A stretch of DNA of 40,394 bases, taken from Leptolyngbyaceae cyanobacterium MO_188.B28. GTDB taxonomy: Bacteria > Cyanobacteriota > Cyanobacteriia > Phormidesmidales > Phormidesmidaceae. Position numbers and translations under genes: made by a program. The notes below the pieces were generated by a model that was not told the DNA's origin, did no database searches, and worked only from the letters and a program-made list of their open reading frames with translations. The stretch is taken from NCBI GenBank assembly GCA_030065175.1, contig JASJDH010000017.1, positions 1 to 40,394 on the forward strand, written 5' to 3'. Of the stretch, positions 35,923 to 40,394 are shown piece after piece. Positions within the stretch are counted from its first letter, which is position 1, and each line of letters opens with the position of its first letter.

Positions 35923-36756
35923 TCAAGGCCTCAAAATCCTGACAGTAATTTTGACCAATTCACACACCTTTTCGCGTTTCTCCTCAAAAGAATTATCTAA
36001 ATCCTTGTTCAGGATATCTTTATTCCATATAAATTCAATCAGTTTATCAATATTATGCTTGTGTTCTTCGAGTTCGAGATATTCTTCTACTATTTTCTTG
36101 ACCTTATCTGATTTCGATACGTTTTCCGATGAACCTCCGAGATCATCATCATAAGACAAATACAGCTTCTTAATTAAATAAGATTGCCCTATATCTCTAA
36201 GAGCACTTTCTAGTTCATACAATTTATTTCTATCTTCTAACACATCCCAGAGATCAAATGCTTCCCGACCTTGTTCAAATCGCTCCCATTGACTACGTTT
36301 AATTTCAAAGACATCTGCCAGGTCTTTCCAGATAGAGTGAGAGTTTAGGCTAGTACAAACGTCAAATTTAGTCTTTCCAGAGTAAGGATATTTGCTTAAA
36401 GTATTGCAAAGACAAGATAGTTTATCCTCTGGATATTTGATTAAATAATCACGGATGTAGCCATTACGTACGTAGTTATAAATAGAAGTATTCTTAGAAA
36501 GAGTCCTTGTAGGCTCAGTTATTTCATATGCAGTATAAACTTGTGGTATGTCAATCACTGTGGTCAGAGTAGATCTTGAATCTACTGACTTGTCTAATTG
36601 ACCTATCTTTTGAGTTTCTAAAAGCTTGTACTCTAAGATGATGACTTCCTTTGGATCATTAGTGGTTAGATATAGCTTTTGTTTTTGACGAAGGATGGCA
36701 AGCAGATCAGTGGAATCTACTTCATCTTTTTCTCTTGACTTCTTCTGATTTTCCAA
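35923..36756 (-). CDS. Death-like-domain protein, probable adaptor
   Basis: 277 residues, TTG start with no better alternative seen. The central domain (125-198) closely matches the C-terminal domain of the next gene product: YSGKTK start, W143, LADVFEI, RFEQGREAFDLWDVLEDR, then ALRDIGQSYLIKKL. The N-terminal 120 residues (LLAILRQKQKLYLTTNDPKE) and the C-terminal 60 (charged helices) match nothing I know. No enzymatic motif. It reads into the nucleosidase gene with a 107-base gap, and would fit as a sensor or adaptor that recruits the enzyme by Death-Death contact. Confidence 0.75.
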   Translation of the reverse strand: MENQKKSREKDEVDSTDLLAILRQKQKLYLTTNDPKEVIILEYKLLETQKIGQLDKSVDSRSTLTTVIDIPQVYTAYEITEPTRTLSKNTSIYNYVRNGYIRDYLIKYPEDKLSCLCNTLSKYPYSGKTKFDVCTSLNSHSIWKDLADVFEIKRSQWERFEQGREAFDLWDVLEDRNKLYELESALRDIGQSYLIKKLYLSYDDDLGGSSENVSKSDKVKKIVEEYLELEEHKHNIDKLIEFIWNKDILNKDLDNSFEEKREKVCELVKITVRILRP

Positions 36757-37062
36757 GAGATAAAATTCCCAATAAAGAACAACTTAACAATGTCCGCTTT
36801 GAAGACATTAGCTTCTTACCGGAGCACCTAAAAGCACATGATTCTTTACAAATAAAAATTTCAGTTGTTTGAGGAAACTACTGATTTTAATCTAGATTGG
36901 GTTTAGAAGTAATTTTAATCTCTCGTTGCAGTCAATGCCAAGTCATAATACAAAACACTCAGGTTTTAACCTGAGTGTTTTGCAAGTCTTATAATATGCG
37001 AAAGACTGTCTAGTGCTTGAATTACAACAGTGGCGAAAGGTTTAGTATAGAAGTACCAACTA
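36757..37062. other. Gap holding a terminator and the Death-adaptor promoter
   Basis: AT-rich; apart from the hairpin at 36951-36982, nothing recognisable. No match to a LexA box was found here. Confidence 0.45.
36951..36982 (-). terminator. Perfect bidirectional terminator hairpin
   Basis: CAAAACACTCAGGTT and AACCTGAGTGTTTTG form a 15-bp perfect stem with a two-base centre. It lies after the 84-residue gene and should end the peptidase transcript, separating it from the Death-domain operon. Confidence 0.75.
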
Positions 37063-37317
37063 TTAAAGATTGCGATATTTCTTAATGCACCTTTGGGCTC
37101 TTTCCTGAAGATTACTTGGAATACCAGGTAGATTGCCATACAGTATAGATGTACAACAACCATAACTTCTAACAACGTTACTAAAAGAACCGCCAGGAGC
37201 CTGCTCTCGATAAAACTTCCAGTTAATGGCTATTTCGACACATTGCTTAAAGCTTTCCGCTGCTTCCTTATTCAAAAACGCTAGTCGACTATAGACATCA
37301 TAGTCATCATAATCCAT
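37063..37317 (-). CDS. Small protein encoded directly after the metallopeptidase
   Basis: 84 residues, ATG only four bases beyond the stop of the peptidase gene, so the two are an operon. Acidic start (MDYDDYDVYSRLAFLNKEAA), then SFKQCVEIAINWKFYREQAP, a Cys pair (SYGCCTS), and a basic end. No family recognised, no signal peptide. Tight linkage suggests an inhibitor, chaperone or specificity partner of the peptidase; unproven. Confidence 0.6.
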   Translation of the reverse strand: MDYDDYDVYSRLAFLNKEAAESFKQCVEIAINWKFYREQAPGGSFSNVVRSYGCCTSILYGNLPGIPSNLQERAQRCIKKYRNL

Positions 37318-37321
37318 TACT

Positions 37322-39829
37322 TCACCACCCTAGCTGTTCCTCTATGATTTTATTGACTGAACTTCCAGAATGCAAATAGTTAGGATTATGTTTTGCTGCA
37401 ATCATATCCTCCTGAAGTTGTTCTTGGTGATCCTCAATGACTTTCCAAATGTGTCTCATTCGTTGATCAGCACCAGCCTCAAAACCCTCAGTATTGTCTA
37501 GCAACCGGTCTTGGATTTCATTTGCACTCATTCCAAACTGAATCCGTCCATTCTGCTCAGTAATTCCAAAATCTACATCAGCAGCTTTGATCATTGCATG
37601 CAAAGCACACTGAGGACCAATATCAGGATCGAAGCAATTCTGAATCGCATTTAGAAAATCGTACATGATTCGATATTGCGAACCAGGTCCTGGATGAAAT
37701 TTCTTAAAGTACCCACTATGGTTGATCAGGCGAGCTAACTGAGTATCCTGAAACAGAAACTCTTTACGCCTGTAAAATACTTGGTTGAAAGCTGGCGCTA
37801 GTTTTTGTAGTCCGGTAAGCTCAACCCAAGCAGCAAAACCTTCATTAATCAAAAGCGCACTATGCGCCAAAATTTGGATCGCTTCTCCATACTCTTTATG
37901 CAAGGAACACAGATATGGGGAATTGAGTTCCTTGTAGTCTACTCTGCGAAGCAGACCATGATTGTTCAGTAGGGCCAACTGGCGACCTAGTGTTGTCTGA
38001 GTATGGAAGAATCCATGACCATACTTTTCATGCAATAGTAGCGCAACGATATTACCTTCTACCCAGGATTCGTCATAGCGCTCATCTCCATCAATTGAAA
38101 GAAGGTTGTAAGCAAGATTTTCTTCTCGACTTGGATATTTTTTGGCCAGATGAGTAGCAAGTCCTGGATCAAATGGAATGCAACATCCTTGTTTGGGTAA
38201 ATACGTTGGAGCAACGTAGCGCAATAACTCATCCGCCAGAGGAAGAAACCTTTGTAAATCTCCCCTTGCAGCCCGAAGAACTTCTAAAAGACGCTCTCTA
38301 GTATGTCGTGGGTAAACCTTCTGAACTAGAGTTTCTGGCGTGAATAATCTAAATGGGATATTACGGATAGAATCTGTACTGAATTCTTGCCAGATACATG
38401 AAACCCGATGATGCACTTTTGAAGTTAGAATTTCTACAGTGTCTCGCTCTAAATCACTAATGCGAGATTGTAAAGAGGAAAAGATATGAATTAGCCGAGT
38501 TCTAGTTTGGCCTGTTTCTTCTATCTTCAGTTCAATCTTACAGTTTCCTTTCTTTACAGCAGTCAAGCGCCAATGATCAGCCGAAATCTGCTCAGCTTTA
38601 ATCGAGGATGAAGGGTAATCAATAGAAAAATTTAATGGTACCTTCTTAGCATCCTGAGGCCAGCGGACTATAACCTTAGCATCAAAAGAAACTCCGGTTT
38701 CAACTTCCTGAATTTCATTTTGACCAGAAAAAAAGACAAAATCTATTTCAGCATCAGGGACGCAGATAAATTGAGAAAGGTGTTCAAAATAGAGAGGTGA
38801 ATGAGTTATTCCCTCAGGGAAATCGATCTTGAGCTTTAGATTTTGAAGGCCAAGTTTTCTTGGCTCAATAAACCACTTTAGACCTTTTTTTTCATTTGCC
38901 AGAATAGATCGAACCGTAAACTGCTCATAATTTATATGAGTAGGCATGTCTGATGCAAGGAAGCATCGGATATTGCTTAGTTGCAAATTATCCTGAGGAT
39001 TAACCAGGTTAAGTGATAATAGAGCCTGCTGACCAAATTTAACTTCGGGATCAATGTGAATATCTTCAAAATCTAAGAAATTTTGGCGGGCTAGCCAACG
39101 GAAGATATTTGTTACGATTAATTGGTTATTATCCTGCTCAATATACCAATTGCCAAAAAGTGCAAAATCTCCAACTGCAACTATCCGACCTGATCCCGCC
39201 TCAACTGTAGCCAGAAAAGGTTCATAAGTTTCAGGTAGAGTAGCAACTACTCGTGGATTATCATTCAAGATTTTTAGGTACGTGGGCTCTCGAATAGACA
39301 AACGGTTTACATCTGAACTGATATAGTGTGGCTGAAAACTTGAAACTTTTTTTGGTAGAGAGCTAACAAGTCGCTGAGCACATAATCCAAAAGTCTTCAG
39401 AAGTTTATTAATGTTATTAATAGAATTTTGCCGCCAAATAGACTCAAAGCTATTAGCAATTAAAAGAGATTTTCCCAAATGTACAAAGCTAGTGACTGCA
39501 TCCAGCTCATCTGAGGTGAGTGGTTTGGTTGGGGCTCCTAGAACTAATACATCATAACCTTGCAACACTTCATGGGTTAGAGCTTTTTGATCAACTGTAT
39601 GCGAATCAACTTTCCAATTTAACTCTCCAGTAAGTACTTCGCTCAGTTTACTCCAACTATCTACTTCATCATCTTCCTCATTGAGCTCTGCACGTAGCAG
39701 TTCTCCATGAGATTCATCAAATAAAACTTTTTTCACCGGAGGTTTTTGTGGGTGGCTTTGTTCTGACACAGTTATGCCATGAAAGTCGTAGTACTCTAGA
39801 GCGATCCCATTTTTAGCGCACTGTTCCAT
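37322..39829 (-). CDS. GATase-like domain plus HExxxH metallopeptidase
   Basis: 835 residues. Residues about 32-250 resemble class-I glutamine-amidotransferase-like domains of the IFT52/DUF4350 kind (KKVLFDESHGELLRAE; GYDVLVLGAPTKPLTSDELD; GSGRIVAVGDFALFGN), without a clear catalytic Cys-His pair. Beta-rich domains fill about 255-450. The C-terminal half is helical with HEKYGH (H600, E601, H605), an HExxxH zinc motif. It is followed 58 residues later by NEGFAAWVEL (E663), the usual third-ligand helix of gluzincin peptidases. HExxxH with one extra residue is known from the DUF1704/MATCAP carboxypeptidases. No signal peptide, so it acts in the cytoplasm. A LexA-box-like site precedes it. Confidence 0.82.
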   Translation of the reverse strand: MEQCAKNGIALEYYDFHGITVSEQSHPQKPPVKKVLFDESHGELLRAELNEEDDEVDSWSKLSEVLTGELNWKVDSHTVDQKALTHEVLQGYDVLVLGAPTKPLTSDELDAVTSFVHLGKSLLIANSFESIWRQNSINNINKLLKTFGLCAQRLVSSLPKKVSSFQPHYISSDVNRLSIREPTYLKILNDNPRVVATLPETYEPFLATVEAGSGRIVAVGDFALFGNWYIEQDNNQLIVTNIFRWLARQNFLDFEDIHIDPEVKFGQQALLSLNLVNPQDNLQLSNIRCFLASDMPTHINYEQFTVRSILANEKKGLKWFIEPRKLGLQNLKLKIDFPEGITHSPLYFEHLSQFICVPDAEIDFVFFSGQNEIQEVETGVSFDAKVIVRWPQDAKKVPLNFSIDYPSSSIKAEQISADHWRLTAVKKGNCKIELKIEETGQTRTRLIHIFSSLQSRISDLERDTVEILTSKVHHRVSCIWQEFSTDSIRNIPFRLFTPETLVQKVYPRHTRERLLEVLRAARGDLQRFLPLADELLRYVAPTYLPKQGCCIPFDPGLATHLAKKYPSREENLAYNLLSIDGDERYDESWVEGNIVALLLHEKYGHGFFHTQTTLGRQLALLNNHGLLRRVDYKELNSPYLCSLHKEYGEAIQILAHSALLINEGFAAWVELTGLQKLAPAFNQVFYRRKEFLFQDTQLARLINHSGYFKKFHPGPGSQYRIMYDFLNAIQNCFDPDIGPQCALHAMIKAADVDFGITEQNGRIQFGMSANEIQDRLLDNTEGFEAGADQRMRHIWKVIEDHQEQLQEDMIAAKHNPNYLHSGSSVNKIIEEQLGW

Positions 39830-39885
39830 GATGACAACCCCGCAGGAGATGTTTCTGCGTTTGTTAGTACAAACAATCTAATAAT

Positions 39886-39899
39886 AGTAGATATGTACT
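39886..39899. promoter_or_regulatory. LexA-box-like palindrome
   Basis: AGTAGATATGTACT fits the cyanobacterial LexA consensus RGTAC-N3-DGTWCB at all but one fixed position (G for C at base 5). It lies about 57 bases ahead of the metallopeptidase ATG, a position suited to repression. A further AGTAC half-site is at 39866-39870. Function inferred from match and position. Confidence 0.45.
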
Positions 39900-39968
39900 A
39901 AAAAGTCATCTCGCATAAACAGCCGGTTACATCTATCGTCGTTTTCCAGGCTGGCATGAACCATGATC

Positions 39969-40298
39969 TCAGCTCCTAAAACTAGCAATAGCGAAAGCTC
40001 TAGCCAGTAGAGAATTTGGATAGGCTGGTGCTAGTTGGGCCACCAAACTCCAAAATGCGATCAATCCAGCTATGCCTGAAACGACAAACGTAACCTCATC
40101 AATAATAAGCTGCTCGATCTTGTATCGCTTACGCCTACCATCATTCCTGTGAGCAATTTCCCAGCCGAAGATAGACTCCAGATCTACATTGTCAGTACAT
40201 TGTTGAATTTTGTTAACCAACTTCAGACAGATATATCTGTCAAGAGCAGATATCTTTTCGTCATCGACCAGATAGGTCCAGTCTAAGAATAGACACAC
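39969..40298 (-). CDS. Small membrane protein, possibly incomplete at its 5' end
   Basis: About 109 residues from a GTG at 40298; the frame is open to a stop at 40350-40352, so the true start may be elsewhere. The first 70 residues are mixed and charged (WTYLVDDEKISALDRYICLK; RRKRYKIEQL). One hydrophobic helix follows (FVVSGIAGLIAFWSLV), then ARAFAIASF at the end. Not recognised. It may belong to the peptidase cluster that follows 140 bases downstream. Confidence 0.45.
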   Translation of the reverse strand: MCLFLDWTYLVDDEKISALDRYICLKLVNKIQQCTDNVDLESIFGWEIAHRNDGRRKRYKIEQLIIDEVTFVVSGIAGLIAFWSLVAQLAPAYPNSLLARAFAIASFRS

Positions 40299-40394
40299 CC
40301 AAGGAATAATCGGTAGTGACCTGAAGGAAAGGATGAATGAAGTTCCCTCCTAGTCTTGGATGCATTGATTGATGACTGGATGAAAAGGTCAAAG

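Noticed and set aside
36469-36482. ACGTACGT word inside the Death-domain gene considered as a LexA box
   Set aside because: Does not fit RGTAC-N3-DGTWCB and lies inside coding sequence.

Overview
This window is cyanobacterial chromosome. The evidence is the frequent HIP1 octamer GCGATCGC, a cyanobacterial-type LexA and Zur/FurB-like regulator, and the mixture of housekeeping genes with many WD40, pentapeptide and palindromic-repeat elements typical of filamentous genomes. No rRNA, CRISPR array or complete insertion sequence is visible. The only tRNA is tRNA-Pro(CGG).

Layout. 0-1.6 kb is a gene graveyard: a palindromic element, the C-terminal piece of a UGT-type glycosyltransferase and an FkbM methyltransferase broken by two in-frame stops. 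1.6-4.6 kb carries a DMT-family exporter and an Amt ammonium transporter. 4.9-9.3 kb is a compact minus-strand operon arsM-pstS-pstC-pstA-pstB. It has four TTAAA-type direct repeats at exact 11-bp spacing upstream (a Pho-box candidate), so it appears to join high-affinity phosphate uptake to arsenic methylation. 10.3-14.4 kb encodes a 1375-residue protein with three TIR-helical units, one membrane segment and 14 WD40 repeats, a likely defence or cell-death sensor. 14.5-25.4 kb is mostly core genes: a MASE1 histidine kinase whose ATPase domain has absorbed intergenic repeat DNA, a C15 peptidase, a CpXC protein, Zur/FurB, tRNA-Pro, ArfB, a pentapeptide protein, M48 protease with LemA, a MOSC protein and a Tat-exported PhoX-like protein.

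25.4-32.4 kb is more AT-rich and looks accessory: a membrane protein, a decayed second copy of the MOSC gene, an IS3 remnant, then a lipoxygenase, an atypical cytochrome P450 and an unrecognised protein that together suggest an oxylipin pathway. 32.4-33.6 kb has acylphosphatase and a slipin. 33.9-40.3 kb is the most interesting segment. A minus-strand gene set encodes a Death-like-domain protein, a nucleoside phosphorylase-type enzyme fused to the same Death-like domain, and LexA 21 bp further on. Upstream of it, a two-gene unit encodes a GATase-like/HExxxH metallopeptidase and a small partner, with a near-consensus cyanobacterial LexA box in front. I read this as a candidate DNA-damage-linked conflict or cell-death module.

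Four copies of a roughly 130-147 bp palindromic MITE-like element occur. Two inverted copies bracket the arsM-pst operon and two bracket the P450 gene pair.
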